64,000 nt of DNA from Verrucomicrobiaceae bacterium (GTDB lineage: Bacteria; Verrucomicrobiota; Verrucomicrobiia; Verrucomicrobiales; Akkermansiaceae), in the NCBI GenBank assembly GCA_027485615.1, contig JAIXQS010000144.1, positions 1 through 64,000 of the forward strand, read 5' to 3'. How positions within the stretch are numbered: position 1 is the first letter of the stretch; every line of letters begins with the position of its first letter. Below, in pieces: positions 25,614-35,045 of this stretch. The notes below the pieces were generated by a model that saw nothing but the letters and a program-made list of their open reading frames with translations, was not told the origin of the DNA and did no database searches. The translations under genes and the position numbers were made by a program.

Positions 25614-26168
25614 TTAAAAATCTTTCTCCGCAAGCAACCGCTTCAGGCGATTTTTGACGCTGACTTTCCCTACCGCCGAAAGCCTGTCAGTGAACAGGAT
25701 GCCGTTGAGATGGTCGATCTCATGCTGGAGAGCGCGGGCGAGGAGGCCGTCCGTCTCTACGACGAGCGTTGATCCGTCCAGCTGAGGCAAGGTCGCTTTG
25801 ACATCCATGGGTCGGCGGACTTCGCAGCGAATTCCCTGTATGCTCAGGCAGCCCTCGAAACCGATTTCCTTTTCCTGTCCGTATTCGAGAGTGGGATTGA
25901 TAAATATGAGCGGCATGATCTCGCCGAGTTCCGCGTCCTCTCCGTTGACTTTCAGGTAGGAAACACATTCGGGGTCGTGGGATACATCGATGACCGCGAG
26001 CCGCAAATCGCGCCCGATCTGCGGTGCGGCAAGACCCACGCCGTTCGCGTCGGTCATGGTTTCCAGCATTTCGGCGACAAGAGCGATGAGGCTGTCGTCG
26101 ATTGTTTCGACAGGACGGCACTGTTGGCGGAGGATGGGGTCGCCGTATTGGATAATGGGCAGGGACAT
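25614..26168 (-). CDS. def: Peptide deformylase
   Basis: A 184-residue iron-dependent deformylase. The three signature motifs are GVGLAAPQIG, EGCLSIQG (metal Cys) and QHEIDHLNGILF (HEIDH metal site). It removes the formyl group from nascent N-terminal methionine. The start was set at ATG 26168 (MSLPIIQYGDPILR), which is where family members begin; an upstream ATG at 26198 adds ten residues. A 116-bp AT-rich stretch without a gene follows downstream. No fmt gene is adjacent. Confidence 0.95.
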   Translation of the reverse strand: MSLPIIQYGDPILRQQCRPVETIDDSLIALVAEMLETMTDANGVGLAAPQIGRDLRLAVIDVSHDPECVSYLKVNGEDAELGEIMPLIFINPTLEYGQEKEIGFEGCLSIQGIRCEVRRPMDVKATLPQLDGSTLVVETDGLLARALQHEIDHLNGILFTDRLSAVGKVSVKNRLKRLLAEKDF

Positions 26169-26278
26169 AGGCTCGGAAAAGAAAACGGAGTAAGACATGT
26201 CGGGTCGAGCGTAAAACGCCCGCTCGAAAACACAAAACCTCCCCTTGCGCCGATGCGCGGTGGGCCTAGCTTAGGCGC

Positions 26279-26902
26279 GTGAAAGGAAAACAGGCGGTGA
26301 TCTTGAAAGGCTTGGCGGTGCTGGCGCTGGTTTGGGCGTTGGTGTTCGCGGTCCGCTCTTTCGCTTCGTCGAAAAAAATCACCGCCGAACTGATCGACCG
26401 CGAGATTCGGGAGATGAAATTCGAGGACTGGTCGGAGAATCCAGGAGACGGGGCAGTGGCGACGGAGCGCGAAGAGGAAGTCCGCCGGATCGCGGATATG
26501 GTGAACCGGCTCGATTTCGCGGAGCGCGAGAAGAATCGCGATAACCGCTCGGGAGAGGGTTTTTTCCGCAAGCTCAGCGCAAAGGAAAAGAATTTGTTCG
26601 TCGACCTGACCATCGTGGAATCGATGAGCCGCTTCATGGAGGCGCTCGACCAGATGCCGGAGGCGCAGCGGAAAAGTTTCGTGGAGAAGGGCTTGAAGGA
26701 AATCCAGCAAGGCCGCACGGAGGAGGAGATGGCACGCGCCAGGGAAATGGATGAGACCTTGCTGACGAAAATCAGCGAGGAAGGCATGCGCGCCTATTTC
26801 GACAAGGCCAGCGCCGACACGAAGCTCGACCTCGCGCCGCTGATGGAGGCGATGAACGAGGTCATGCAAGGACTCAGGGGCAATGAATTCGGGCCGCGAT
26901 GA
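26279..26902 (+). CDS. Membrane-anchored protein of unknown function, operon with pseudopilin
   Basis: A 207-residue protein starting at GTG 26279. One N-terminal transmembrane helix (VILKGLAVLALVWALVFAV) is followed by an acidic, helical, charge-rich body (EIREMKFEDWSENPGD, REEEVRRIADMVNRLDFAER, FVEKGLKEIQQGRTEEEMAR) that could form coiled coils. I recognise no family. It overlaps the pseudopilin gene by 4 bp (ATGA), making it the first gene of a four-gene operon with an ABC transporter. Confidence 0.6.
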   Translation: MKGKQAVILKGLAVLALVWALVFAVRSFASSKKITAELIDREIREMKFEDWSENPGDGAVATEREEEVRRIADMVNRLDFAEREKNRDNRSGEGFFRKLSAKEKNLFVDLTIVESMSRFMEALDQMPEAQRKSFVEKGLKEIQQGRTEEEMARAREMDETLLTKISEEGMRAYFDKASADTKLDLAPLMEAMNEVMQGLRGNEFGPR

Positions 26903-27432
26903 GAAAGCCATCCCGCACCAACCGAGGCTTCACGCTCACTGAGCTGCTCATCGTTATCGCGATCATCGCCACGCTGGTCGGCATCGCGGTGCCGGTGAGC
27001 ATATCGATGGTTGCCAAAAGCCGCGAGACCGCATGCCTGGGAAACCTCCGGCAAATCGGAGCCGGGCTTCAGGACTACCTTTCGGAGAACAACCAGCGCA
27101 TACCGGTCCTCGCACTGGGCCGGGATGACAAAAGCTCGGAAGAGCCTGTCTTGGAAACGGTGCTGCTGCCTTACTGCGGAGGTGAGGATGTGTTCCGTTG
27201 CCCCGCCGACAAGGAGCAGTTCGCGAAAACCGGCAGCAGCTACAACTGGAACATCACGCAGAACGGGCTGCATGTCACGAAGCTCTCGTTCTTCGGCATC
27301 GAGGACAGGCCGGAACTCATCCCTCTCGTCAGCGACAAGGAAAGCTGGCATCCCGGCGGCACGAATTTCTTGTACGCCGACTCTAGTAGCTCCAACAAGG
27401 CCCGTTTCGCGACGGCAAACAGGAAGGATTGA
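26899..27432 (+). CDS. Prepilin-type protein (pseudopilin, HPGG class)
   Basis: A 177-residue protein with a type IV prepilin leader: RGFTLTELLIVIAIIATLVG (cleavage after Gly, Phe+1, Glu+5). The globular part has the CLGNLRQIGAGLQDYLSEN region, CGGEDVFRCPADK with two Cys, and HPGGTNFLYADSSS near the end, a variant of the H-X9-DG motif where the final Gly is Ser. Such proteins are numerous in Verrucomicrobiota and Planctomycetota. It lies in an operon with a 4-bp overlap upstream and a 1-bp gap to the ABC ATPase gene downstream. Confidence 0.85.
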   Translation: MRKPSRTNRGFTLTELLIVIAIIATLVGIAVPVSISMVAKSRETACLGNLRQIGAGLQDYLSENNQRIPVLALGRDDKSSEEPVLETVLLPYCGGEDVFRCPADKEQFAKTGSSYNWNITQNGLHVTKLSFFGIEDRPELIPLVSDKESWHPGGTNFLYADSSSSNKARFATANRKD

Positions 27433-27433
27433 T

Positions 27434-28330
27434 ATGCTGGAAGCGCGCGGACTCACCAAAGCCTTCGGCGGGAAACCCGCTCTGCGGGACGTCTCTTTCA
27501 AACTGGAAAAAGGCGAAATCTACGGCCTTCTCGGCCACAACGGCGCGGGCAAAAGCACCTCGCTCGGCATCATCCTCGGCATGGTGGCGCCGGACGAGGG
27601 CGAGGTGGAGATCGGGGGAGTTTCGGTGCAGAAAAATCGCGGCCAGGCGCTGCGCAAGGTCGGCGCGATCTTCGAGGCTCCCGCGTTTTATGATTACATG
27701 AGCGGCTGGGAAAACCTCCGCATCCTGATGGGATACTCGGGGGGATTCGATGCGAAGGCGGCGCGGGAAGTCGTCGAGCGCGTCGGGTTGACGAAGCGGA
27801 TCAGCTCGAAGGTGCGCACCTACAGCCACGGCATGCGGCAACGGTTGGCTTTGGCACAAGCGTTGTTGCCGGAGCCGGAATTGCTTCTGTTAGACGAGCC
27901 GACGGACGGCCTCGACCCGGAGGGCATCAAGTGGTTCCGCGATTTCATCCTCCAGCTCCGCGAGGAACGCGGGATGACCGTGCTTTTCAACTCCCACCTC
28001 CTTGCCGAGGTCGAACTGATGTGTGATCGCGTGGCGATCCTGCGCGAGGGGCAGCGTGTTTTTGAGGGTTCGGTTAATAGTTTCCGAGACGGGGTGCCCA
28101 CCTATCAGGTGAGCTTGGAGACATGGGAGAAAGGTTCGGAAATCGTCCGCAGCCTGGGCGGGGAAATCATCGCGCAAGACAAGATCGCGCTGCCTGCGGA
28201 GATCGATCCGGCACAGCTCGTGGAGCGGCTCGTGCAAACAGGCGTGAAAGTCCGTGAGTTCGCCCGCATCCGCCGCTCGCTGGAAGATGTGTATATGGAA
28301 ATCCTGGACGGAAAGGGCAGCCCGAACTGA
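27434..28330 (+). CDS. ABC-2 type transporter ATP-binding protein
   Basis: A 298-residue ATPase from ATG 27434. Walker A is GHNGAGKS, the signature is YSHGMRQRLALAQA, and Walker B is LLLLDEPTDGLDP. The C-terminal 80 residues form a CcmA/DUF4162-like extension (SLGGEIIAQDKIALPAEIDP). It pairs with the permease that starts one base after its stop. The substrate is not evident; such pairs export lipids, drugs or small proteins, or act in gliding and cell-surface assembly. Confidence 0.93.
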   Translation: MLEARGLTKAFGGKPALRDVSFKLEKGEIYGLLGHNGAGKSTSLGIILGMVAPDEGEVEIGGVSVQKNRGQALRKVGAIFEAPAFYDYMSGWENLRILMGYSGGFDAKAAREVVERVGLTKRISSKVRTYSHGMRQRLALAQALLPEPELLLLDEPTDGLDPEGIKWFRDFILQLREERGMTVLFNSHLLAEVELMCDRVAILREGQRVFEGSVNSFRDGVPTYQVSLETWEKGSEIVRSLGGEIIAQDKIALPAEIDPAQLVERLVQTGVKVREFARIRRSLEDVYMEILDGKGSPN

Positions 28331-28331
28331 C

Positions 28332-29180
28332 ATGATCTTTCTCCAGCAACTCGGGGGCGAGCTCCGCAAGCTGTTCGCAAGGCCGCGGACGTGGATGGGA
28401 TACGGGGCGTTTCTGATCATGGAAGTGGTGATCCTCCTGGTTTACAAGCTGGAGAGGAGCCAGCAGCACATGCGCGGGCTGGTGGAGAGGAACGGGCTGG
28501 AGTTCGGAACCTACTACAGCTCGCTGACGATCACTTTCACCATCATGCTGCTGAGCATGTTCCTGCTGGGCTCGATCTATTTCGCGCTGGTGGCGGGGGA
28601 TATCGTCGCGAAGGAAAACGAGGACGGGAACCTGCGCATGGTCTTCGCGCGCCCGATCACCCGGCTACGGCTGCTGCTGGTGAAATATACGGCTGTCTGC
28701 CTCTACACGTTCAGCTTCGTTTTTTTTGTGGGCGTCAGCGGATACGCCATGGCCGTGGCGGCGGTAGGCTGGGAGGGAGGGCTGTTCGTGATGGAGCCCA
28801 AAATGAAGGTCTTCGCCGCGTATCCGGATTGGTGGGAGGGCGCAAGCAGGCTGGCACTCTCAGCGGGCGGCATCGGAATCAGCATGATCACGCTGTCATC
28901 GATCGCATTCATGTTCTCCTGTTTTAAAATCAAACCGGCCGCCGCGACAATCATCACGCTGACCATCCTTTTCGTGGACATGATCCTGCAGGGCTTTCCG
29001 TTCTTCAAACCCTACGAGAGCTACTTTGTCACCTGGCGGATGAGCGCATGGGTCTTTTTCATGGAGCAGCAAATTTCATGGCCGAAAATGATCGAAAGCT
29101 ATGCGTTCCTGTTAGGACTGAACGCGACGCTGTTCATCATCGGCTGGCTCGCGTTCCAGACGCGGGATTTCAAGACCTAA
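28332..29180 (+). CDS. ABC-2 type transporter permease
   Basis: A 282-residue membrane protein with about six helices (GYGAFLIMEVVILLVYKL, TITFTIMLLSMFLLGSIYFA, VSGYAMAVAAVGW, AGGIGISMITLSSIAFMFSC, AATIITLTILFVDMILQG, NATLFIIGWLAF). The phrase DIVAKENEDGNLRMVFARPI is the cytoplasmic loop typical of ABC-2/ABC-2_2 permeases. It is the last gene of the operon that begins with the unknown membrane protein at 26279. Confidence 0.9.
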   Translation: MIFLQQLGGELRKLFARPRTWMGYGAFLIMEVVILLVYKLERSQQHMRGLVERNGLEFGTYYSSLTITFTIMLLSMFLLGSIYFALVAGDIVAKENEDGNLRMVFARPITRLRLLLVKYTAVCLYTFSFVFFVGVSGYAMAVAAVGWEGGLFVMEPKMKVFAAYPDWWEGASRLALSAGGIGISMITLSSIAFMFSCFKIKPAAATIITLTILFVDMILQGFPFFKPYESYFVTWRMSAWVFFMEQQISWPKMIESYAFLLGLNATLFIIGWLAFQTRDFKT

Positions 29181-29240
29181 AGAGAGAAACCGTGGTTTCG
29201 AAACCCCGCCTGCAACGGGAACGGGCTTTGCTGGTGATTT

Positions 29241-29258
29241 CGCGATTTCTAAATCGCG
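29241..29258. repeat. Dispersed palindrome, family A (copy 3), between convergent genes
   Basis: CGCGATTTCTAAATCGCG is identical to copy 2 and lies between the ABC permease stop and the sucD stop. The right flank (CGGCTCCGTTCC) resembles that of copy 2. In this convergent setting it could serve as a two-way terminator hairpin, though it has no T tract. Confidence 0.6.
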
Positions 29259-29272
29259 GCTCCGTTCCGAAA

Positions 29273-30169
29273 TCACTTACCCCACGCGATCATCAGCGCG
29301 GAGGCCATCTCGCTTGGAGTTTCAGCAACAGTGATGCCGCACTCTGCCAGGATCTTTTTCTTCGCCTGCGCGGTATCTTCCTCGCCGCCGACGATGGCTC
29401 CGGCATGACCCATGCGGCGTCCGGGAGGTGCGGTGGCACCGGCGATGAATCCGGCGATGGGCTTCTTGCAATTATCCTTCGCCCAGCGCGCGGCCTCGAC
29501 TTCCGCCGTGCCGCCGATCTCGCCGATCATGATGATCGCTTCTGTTTCGGGATCGTTGTTGAACATTTCGAGCACGTCCAGGTGGGAGGTGCCGTTGATC
29601 GGGTCGCCGCCGATGCCGACGCAGGTGCTCTGGCCGTAGCCCATTTGCGTGAGCTGGAAAACCGCCTCGTAGGTGAGCGTGCCGGAGCGGGAAACGACAC
29701 CCACGTTGCCGCGCTTGTGGATGTATCCCGGCGCGATGCCGATGCGGCAGCCGCCATGGCTTTTCTCGCCGCGACCGGGCGTGACAAGGCCGGGGCAGTT
29801 GGGGCCGACAAGACGTGACTTCGAGCCTTTGAGAGCCTGCTTCACCTTCATCATGTCCATGACAGGGATGCCTTCGGTAATGCAGACGATCAGCTCCACG
29901 CCGGCATCCATCGCCTCAAGGATCGCATCGGCTGCGAACGGTGGGGGAACGAAAATCGCGGAGGCAGTGGCTCCCGTTTCGTTCACCGCTTGGGAAACCG
30001 TGTCGAAAATAGGAACGACATTCTCGAATTTCTGTCCGCCCTTGCCCGGAGTCACGCCGGCCACAAGTTTGGTTCCGTAATCCAGTGAAAGCTGCGCGTG
30101 GCGAGCGCCGAAGCTGCCGGTGATGCCCTGCACGAGGACTTTGGTGTTTTCGTCGATGAGAATGGCCAT
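29273..30169 (-). CDS. sucD: Succinyl-CoA synthetase alpha subunit
   Basis: A 298-residue subunit with an N-terminal CoA-binding Rossmann domain ([30 protein letters not shown]) and the phosphohistidine loop [13 protein letters not shown]. It makes succinyl phosphate/CoA exchange in the TCA cycle together with SucC. The gene follows sucC by 43 bp. The intergenic gap carries a short TTCAG/TTTTAAG repeat stretch. Family identity is certain. Confidence 0.97.
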   Translation of the reverse strand: MAILIDENTKVLVQGITGSFGARHAQLSLDYGTKLVAGVTPGKGGQKFENVVPIFDTVSQAVNETGATASAIFVPPPFAADAILEAMDAGVELIVCITEGIPVMDMMKVKQALKGSKSRLVGPNCPGLVTPGRGEKSHGGCRIGIAPGYIHKRGNVGVVSRSGTLTYEAVFQLTQMGYGQSTCVGIGGDPINGTSHLDVLEMFNNDPETEAIIMIGEIGGTAEVEAARWAKDNCKKPIAGFIAGATAPPGRRMGHAGAIVGGEEDTAQAKKKILAECGITVAETPSEMASALMIAWGK

Positions 30170-30212
30170 GGGGAAAGTTTGCTAGTGTTCAGTTTTAAGT
30201 TTTCAGGGTGTT

Positions 30213-31394
30213 TCAGCCGACCGCTTTCACGATCTTCTGTGCGCCATCTGCCATGTTGTCGGCGGCGACGATATCGAGGCCGGAAGCGGCGAGGGTGGCT
30301 TTGCCCATTTCGACGTTGTTGCCTTCGAGGCGGACGACGAGCGGGATGGGGAGGCCGGTTTCCTTGGCCGCGGCGATCACGCCCTCGGCAATCACGTTGC
30401 AGTCCATGATACCGCCGAAAATGTTGATGAGGATGCCCTTCACGTTCGGATCACCCAGGATGATCTTGAACGCCGCCGTGACTTGCTCCGTGGAAGCGCC
30501 GCCCCCCACGTCGAGGAAGTTCGCCGGCTCGCCGCCGTAGTGTTTGATGATATCCATCGTGGCCATGGCGAGACCCGCGCCGTTCACAAGGCAGGCGATA
30601 TTGCCGTCCAGGCCGATGTAGTTGAGCTCGTATTCCGAAGCGGCAACCTCGCGTGGATCCTCCTCTTCCTTGTCGCGCATCGCGACAATGTCCGGGTGGC
30701 GGTAGAGGGCGTTGTCATCGAAGCCAAACTTCGCGTCGAGCGCCAACACGCGGCCGTCGGGGGTGGTGACGAGCGGGTTGATCTCCAGCATCGAGCAATC
30801 GCATTGGATGAAGAGCTTGTAGAGGTTGGAAAGCAGTTTCCCGAACTGCTTCGCGATATCTCCGGCAAGGCCAAGCTCGGCGGAAATTTTCCGGATCTCA
30901 TAGGCCTGAAGGCCGAGCAGCGGATGGACGACCTGGCGGAATATTTTCTCCGGCGTGTCGTGGGCGACGTCCTCGATGCTCATGCCGCCAGCGGTCGAGG
31001 CGACGATGATCGGTGCGCAGGTGGCGCGATCCATCAGGATGGCGAGGTAGTATTCGTGGGTGATGTCCACCGCCTCGGCGATCATCACTTTCCGCACCAG
31101 GCGGCCTTCCTCGCCGGTCTGCACGGTCACAAGGGTTTCGTTAAGCATTTTCCCGGCGAACTCCGCCGCCTGCTCCGGGCTTTCGATGAGATGCACGCCG
31201 CCCTTGAAGCCGTTTTTGAAATGTCCCTTGCCGCGACCGCCCGCATGAACCTGCGCTTTGATCACAAGCTTCGCACCGGCGAACTCCTTGGCAGCGGCCG
31301 ACGCCTCCTCCGGGGATGACGCCACCTTGCCCTTCGGGCTGGGGACTTGGAATCGGTCAAACAGCTCCTTGGCTTGGTATTCGTGGATGTTCAT
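30213..31394 (-). CDS. sucC: Succinyl-CoA synthetase beta subunit
   Basis: A 393-residue subunit from ATG 31394 ([20 protein letters not shown]). It has the ATP-grasp domain ([20 protein letters not shown]) and the C-terminal domain with [30 protein letters not shown] and [16 protein letters not shown]. An in-frame upstream ATG at 31454 lies in the promoter-like gap and is not conserved. It heads the sucCD operon and binds nucleotide and succinate. Confidence 0.97.
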   Translation of the reverse strand: MNIHEYQAKELFDRFQVPSPKGKVASSPEEASAAAKEFAGAKLVIKAQVHAGGRGKGHFKNGFKGGVHLIESPEQAAEFAGKMLNETLVTVQTGEEGRLVRKVMIAEAVDITHEYYLAILMDRATCAPIIVASTAGGMSIEDVAHDTPEKIFRQVVHPLLGLQAYEIRKISAELGLAGDIAKQFGKLLSNLYKLFIQCDCSMLEINPLVTTPDGRVLALDAKFGFDDNALYRHPDIVAMRDKEEEDPREVAASEYELNYIGLDGNIACLVNGAGLAMATMDIIKHYGGEPANFLDVGGGASTEQVTAAFKIILGDPNVKGILINIFGGIMDCNVIAEGVIAAAKETGLPIPLVVRLEGNNVEMGKATLAASGLDIVAADNMADGAQKIVKAVG

Positions 31395-31548
31395 AGGTCG
31401 GGTCAGGCAAAAACCGGGCCGTTCTATCCCCCACTCCATTCCGGGGTCAAGCAACCCTTGAGAAAACTTCCGCGCTCTGCTCTGCCTTCCATGCTTTTCC
31501 TCTTATCCCATTGATCCCGGTGGCCGGACCCGTCATTGATTGTGCGCC

Positions 31549-33948
31549 ATGAAGCACCGGCTCGCCCAAATCATCCCCCTCCTCACCGCAATCCTGCTTC
31601 TACCCGCCTCCGCCGCGGTTGAGATCGCAGAGAAAGACAGCCGCGTATCCATCGAAAACGGCACCGTCAGCCTTGGCTACCATCTCAAGTCCGGCACCTA
31701 TTCCGCCACCGACCTCACCTCCGGAGTCACTGCCTTTGCCAACGCCCGGTTCACCGTCGATGAAACCGGCTGGCGCCCACCCATACCCCCCACGCGGAAA
31801 TGGGAATCCTCGGAAATCAAAGACGATTTCGGCAGCGGGAAACGACTCACCATCACCGAGACCCCCGGCGGCGGCTACCTCCCGGTGAAATCCCTCCACA
31901 TCACCCTCTACGATGGCCGGCCCTTCGTCGTCCTCGGATTCTCCGTCACGAACCACCGCGAAATCCCCGCACGCATTGCGCGTATCGGGATCATCGATAA
32001 GGCGAATTTTTTTCCCGGCAAGAAACTCACCGAGCCCCGCCTGCTGCGCGGAGGATCCGGAGCCCAGCCGAACCGCGTCCAGACCGAACTCAGCATCGTC
32101 GCCCACAACAACCTCCTCGCCACCGGGAAAATCGATGGAAAACGCAGCTCCATGGTCGTCGGCGGACTGCATTACAAAGAGTTCCTGCGGCAGATCCTGC
32201 TCGATGAGCGCAAGGGGCATTTCTCCGTCACCATCGAGGATCCGCAGGGGAAACTCATCGAACCCGGCACCACCTACCATGGCACCGATAGCGTATTTCT
32301 CGATATCTCCACCGCCGATCCCTTTGCCTCGCTCGAAGCCTACGGCCTCGCCATGCGCGCCGCCAACAACGCCCGCCCCAAGCCCTACGACTTCCCCACC
32401 CTCTGCGGCTGGCTCGTTTCCCAAGGCTCCTACGGCGAAGGCCGGCCGCTCAACAACTCCAAGGAACTCGTCGGCCAAATGGAAATCGCCGCCAAGTCCG
32501 GCATCCTCAACTACACCCCCGTCGCCATCCGCCTTGAGCCGGATTACTACTGCAACCGGAACTTCGGCGATACCCCCCAAGGCTGGTGGAACGACGAAAT
32601 GTGGGCGAAATCCAACGCCCTTGTCCCGCCCTACGAAACCTTCGGGAAATTCAACGGCAAAATCCGCGAACTCGGCGGCATCCCTTTCACCTATATCCAG
32701 AGCAACATGCCCTCGAATGACTTCGCTCTCGCCCACCCCGACTGGATGCTCAACAACGACATCACCCGCCTCCACTCCGAGCATCCCCACCACCAGCCCT
32801 TCGTCCGCTGTGATTTCACTGATCCCGCTTTCCAAGCCCACACCCTTGCCATGTGGAAACGCCTCGGCGAGCAGGGATTGGGCGGCATCAAGTTCGACTA
32901 CCCGGAAACCGCCTGGATTTCGAACGGCGGCTTCGAGGACAAAACCTACACCACCACCGCCGCCTACCGCAAAGTTTTCGAACTCTGCCGCGAAGGTCTC
33001 GGCGAAAAAGCCTTCATCCACGAGCGCAACCTCGGCGAAAGCCTCGCCCCCATGCTCGATGTCACCGCCGGCATCGTTGACCTCCAACGCGTGTGGGGAG
33101 ACTCCTCCCATTTCGAGCCCGAAATGGCCTCCCGCATCGGCCTCCGCTGGTACAAGCACCGCAGCGTCTTCGGTTACTATCCGGATGGGAAATCCTTCAA
33201 GAACATGGATACCGATGCCCGCCGCACCATGCTCATCCAGGTTGGCCTGCTCTCCGGTCGCCTCGAACTCGGCACCTCCTTCAGCCGGATGACCGCCGAG
33301 GAACAGCACGATCTCACCCGCCTCTACCCCATCCTCAGCGGCACCCAATCCTTCCGCCCGGTCGATATGCTCATCGAAGGCCGCACCGACCCCTCCGTCT
33401 ACGTCTATCGGATCAGCGACGATTGGTCGCAGCTCATCCTCTGCAACAACCACAACGAGCCGCACACCGTCACCACCCCCCTTTCCGGCGACCAGGCGGA
33501 CACCGGCTCCCTCGGCCACGATCCCGCTGCCACCTACTATCTCCATGATTTCTGGAACGACAAATTCCTCGGGGAAATCTCCGGCAAGCAATCCATCGAG
33601 CAAACCCTCAAGCCGCAACAAGCCCTCACCTACTCGCTCCACCGCAAAAAGGATCACCCGCAGTTCCTCTCCACGAACCGCCACATCATGCAGGGCATGT
33701 CCGACCTCGCGGATGTGAAATGGGACGCGGAAACCCTCACCTACAGCGGCAGCGCAAAGCTCATCGGCGGCGAGCCATTTGTCATCACCCTCGCCAACAA
33801 CGGCCACACCGCCACCAAAGTCACCGCCTCCACCGGCCAAGCCACCCTCGCCACAACCCCCGAGAAACTCACCCGCCTCACCATCCGAACCGATGCGAAC
33901 AACGAGGTGAAGTGGACAGTCACTTGGGTGAAAGCACCCTCGGAGTAA
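31549..33948 (+). CDS. Secreted glycoside hydrolase, alpha-galactosidase-like (clan GH-D type)
   Basis: About 799 residues with a signal peptide (LLTAILLLPASAA). An N-terminal beta-sandwich (residues 25-250) precedes a catalytic barrel. The candidate nucleophile is Asp450 in GGIKFDYPETAW, the K-x-D-Y-type position of GH27/GH36-related enzymes; a second acid could be in LDVTAGIVDLQRVWGD. A C-terminal beta domain (DPSVYVYRISDDWSQLILCN) completes the typical GH36/GH27 layout. It probably acts outside the cytoplasm on plant or algal galactosides; the exact family was not determined. Start is ATG 31549; a TTG three codons upstream is less likely. Confidence 0.7.
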   Translation: MKHRLAQIIPLLTAILLLPASAAVEIAEKDSRVSIENGTVSLGYHLKSGTYSATDLTSGVTAFANARFTVDETGWRPPIPPTRKWESSEIKDDFGSGKRLTITETPGGGYLPVKSLHITLYDGRPFVVLGFSVTNHREIPARIARIGIIDKANFFPGKKLTEPRLLRGGSGAQPNRVQTELSIVAHNNLLATGKIDGKRSSMVVGGLHYKEFLRQILLDERKGHFSVTIEDPQGKLIEPGTTYHGTDSVFLDISTADPFASLEAYGLAMRAANNARPKPYDFPTLCGWLVSQGSYGEGRPLNNSKELVGQMEIAAKSGILNYTPVAIRLEPDYYCNRNFGDTPQGWWNDEMWAKSNALVPPYETFGKFNGKIRELGGIPFTYIQSNMPSNDFALAHPDWMLNNDITRLHSEHPHHQPFVRCDFTDPAFQAHTLAMWKRLGEQGLGGIKFDYPETAWISNGGFEDKTYTTTAAYRKVFELCREGLGEKAFIHERNLGESLAPMLDVTAGIVDLQRVWGDSSHFEPEMASRIGLRWYKHRSVFGYYPDGKSFKNMDTDARRTMLIQVGLLSGRLELGTSFSRMTAEEQHDLTRLYPILSGTQSFRPVDMLIEGRTDPSVYVYRISDDWSQLILCNNHNEPHTVTTPLSGDQADTGSLGHDPAATYYLHDFWNDKFLGEISGKQSIEQTLKPQQALTYSLHRKKDHPQFLSTNRHIMQGMSDLADVKWDAETLTYSGSAKLIGGEPFVITLANNGHTATKVTASTGQATLATTPEKLTRLTIRTDANNEVKWTVTWVKAPSE

Positions 33949-33963
33949 CTTGATACATCCCCC

Positions 33964-34647
33964 TCAGTTTTCCCAGCTCTTCGACCTCAGCGCCTCGGCG
34001 GCGGCTCGCGCCTCGGCCTCCTTTTTGCTTTTGCCTTTTCCTGAGGCCAGCAGCTTCCCCTGCCATGTCACCTCCGCCTGGAAAACGCGGCGGTGGTCGG
34101 GGCCGCTCTCGCCCACGATCTGATAGATGGGCGCGATGGGATGGATCGCCTGGAGAAATTCCTGGAGCTCGCCCTTGGGGTTGCGCTCGTCGGGGCTTTC
34201 CACCATCCCCTCGATCTCGGATTCAAAAAGGCGCAGGATCATCGTTTTGGCGGCGTCCAGGCCCGTATCGAGGTAGACCGCCCCGATCAGGGATTCGAAG
34301 GCATCCGCCAAGGTCGAGAGCCGCCGCCGCCCGCCGGTGGCCTCCTCGCCTTTTCCCAGCAACACATAATCGCCGAGGTGGATGACCATCGCGAACCTCG
34401 CCAGCGCCCGGCGCGAGACCACGCGCGAGCGGAGTTTCGTGAGATCCCCTTCGGCAGCTCCCGGGAATAGCCGGAAAAGGGCTTCCGTCACGACGAGCTG
34501 AAGCACCGCATCTCCGAGAAACTCCATCCGCTGGTTGTCGAAATGCGGCCGCTGCGACTCGTACGCAAGGCTGGGATGGGTCAGCGCTTCCGCCAAAAGG
34601 AGGGAATTGCGAAACTTGTATTGGATCCGGTTCTCCAGCGGTTGCAT
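33964..34647 (-). CDS. rnc: Ribonuclease III
   Basis: A 227-residue enzyme from ATG 34647 (MQPLENRIQYKFRNSLLLAE). The catalytic signature is NQRMEFLGDAVLQL, with further acids in TLADAFESLIGAVYLDTG. The double-stranded RNA-binding domain is C-terminal (NPKGELQEFLQAIHPIAPIY to GKGKSKKEAEARAAAEAL). The longer frame upstream passes through the tRNA-His gene and is not coding. It processes rRNA and structured RNAs. The tRNA gene on the same strand ends 67 bp upstream. Confidence 0.96.
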   Translation of the reverse strand: MQPLENRIQYKFRNSLLLAEALTHPSLAYESQRPHFDNQRMEFLGDAVLQLVVTEALFRLFPGAAEGDLTKLRSRVVSRRALARFAMVIHLGDYVLLGKGEEATGGRRRLSTLADAFESLIGAVYLDTGLDAAKTMILRLFESEIEGMVESPDERNPKGELQEFLQAIHPIAPIYQIVGESGPDHRRVFQAEVTWQGKLLASGKGKSKKEAEARAAAEALRSKSWEN

Positions 34648-34714
34648 CGGGAAAATGTCCTCGTTTTCACCGCTTTCACCGTGCTCGGCGACTTGCCGGA
34701 CACGGGGAAAAAGG

Positions 34715-34791
34715 TGGGGTGATCGACGGGACTCGAACCCGCGACAACCGGAATCACAATCCGGGGCTCTACCAACTGAGCTACGACCACC
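34715..34791 (-). tRNA. tRNA-His (anticodon GTG)
   Basis: A complete 77-nt cloverleaf on the minus strand, including the extra G at -1 and an encoded CCA. The acceptor stem pairs GTGGTCG with CGATCAC; discriminator base is C, as expected for tRNA-His. The D-arm reads GCTCAGTTGGTAGAGC, the anticodon stem CCGGA pairs with TCCGG around loop TTGTGAT (anticodon GTG), and the T-arm reads GCGGGTTCGAGTCCCGT. G-1 pairs with C73, the histidine identity element. Confidence 0.97.
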
Positions 34792-35010
34792 ATTCAGGCG
34801 GGCGGCTTGCATACAACAGCCCCAACGCGTTGCAAAGGGAAAAATCGGTTCACACCGTTAAATCGCTGAGCGTGCGTGGGCTGACGGAAACGGAATCCGG
34901 CAACGGCCAGCTTAGCGGGGACGGGTAGGAATTCCCATCTGCCGACCGCCTTGGCGAGCGATTCGACGGCAAGCAAGTCGCCGAAACGATCCTTGGCAGG
35001 ACGCAGGCAC

Positions 35011-35037
35011 AGGGAGCTGATTAAGGAAGCTTTCCCT
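35011..35037 (+). promoter_or_regulatory. Leader hairpin of the DUF1549 gene
   Basis: AGGGAGCT (35011-35018) pairs imperfectly with AGCTTTCCCT (35028-35037), a two-base bulge apart. The loop GATTAAGGA contains AAGGA, a Shine-Dalgarno-like run too far (about 18 nt) from ATG 35046 unless the hairpin brings it closer. The rest of the 34792-35045 gap holds no gene I can support. Confidence 0.25.
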
Positions 35038-35045
35038 GCCCACGC

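Noticed and set aside
2205-29115. Apparent recurrence of TGTTAG around Leu codons TTA in a GC-rich genome
   Set aside because: A rough base-composition estimate predicts more than ten occurrences on both strands, about what is seen. TTA also occurs in other contexts (for example near 4713 and 2826).
31600-33840. 746-codon minus-strand open frame opposite the glycoside hydrolase
   Set aside because: It is antisense to a gene with signal peptide and catalytic motif. Its sequence is Gly/Val/Glu-rich without domains, as expected from high-GC codon bias.
34648-34812. N-terminal extension of RNase III up to 34812
   Set aside because: It reads through the tRNA-His gene; the conserved RNase III start is at 34647.
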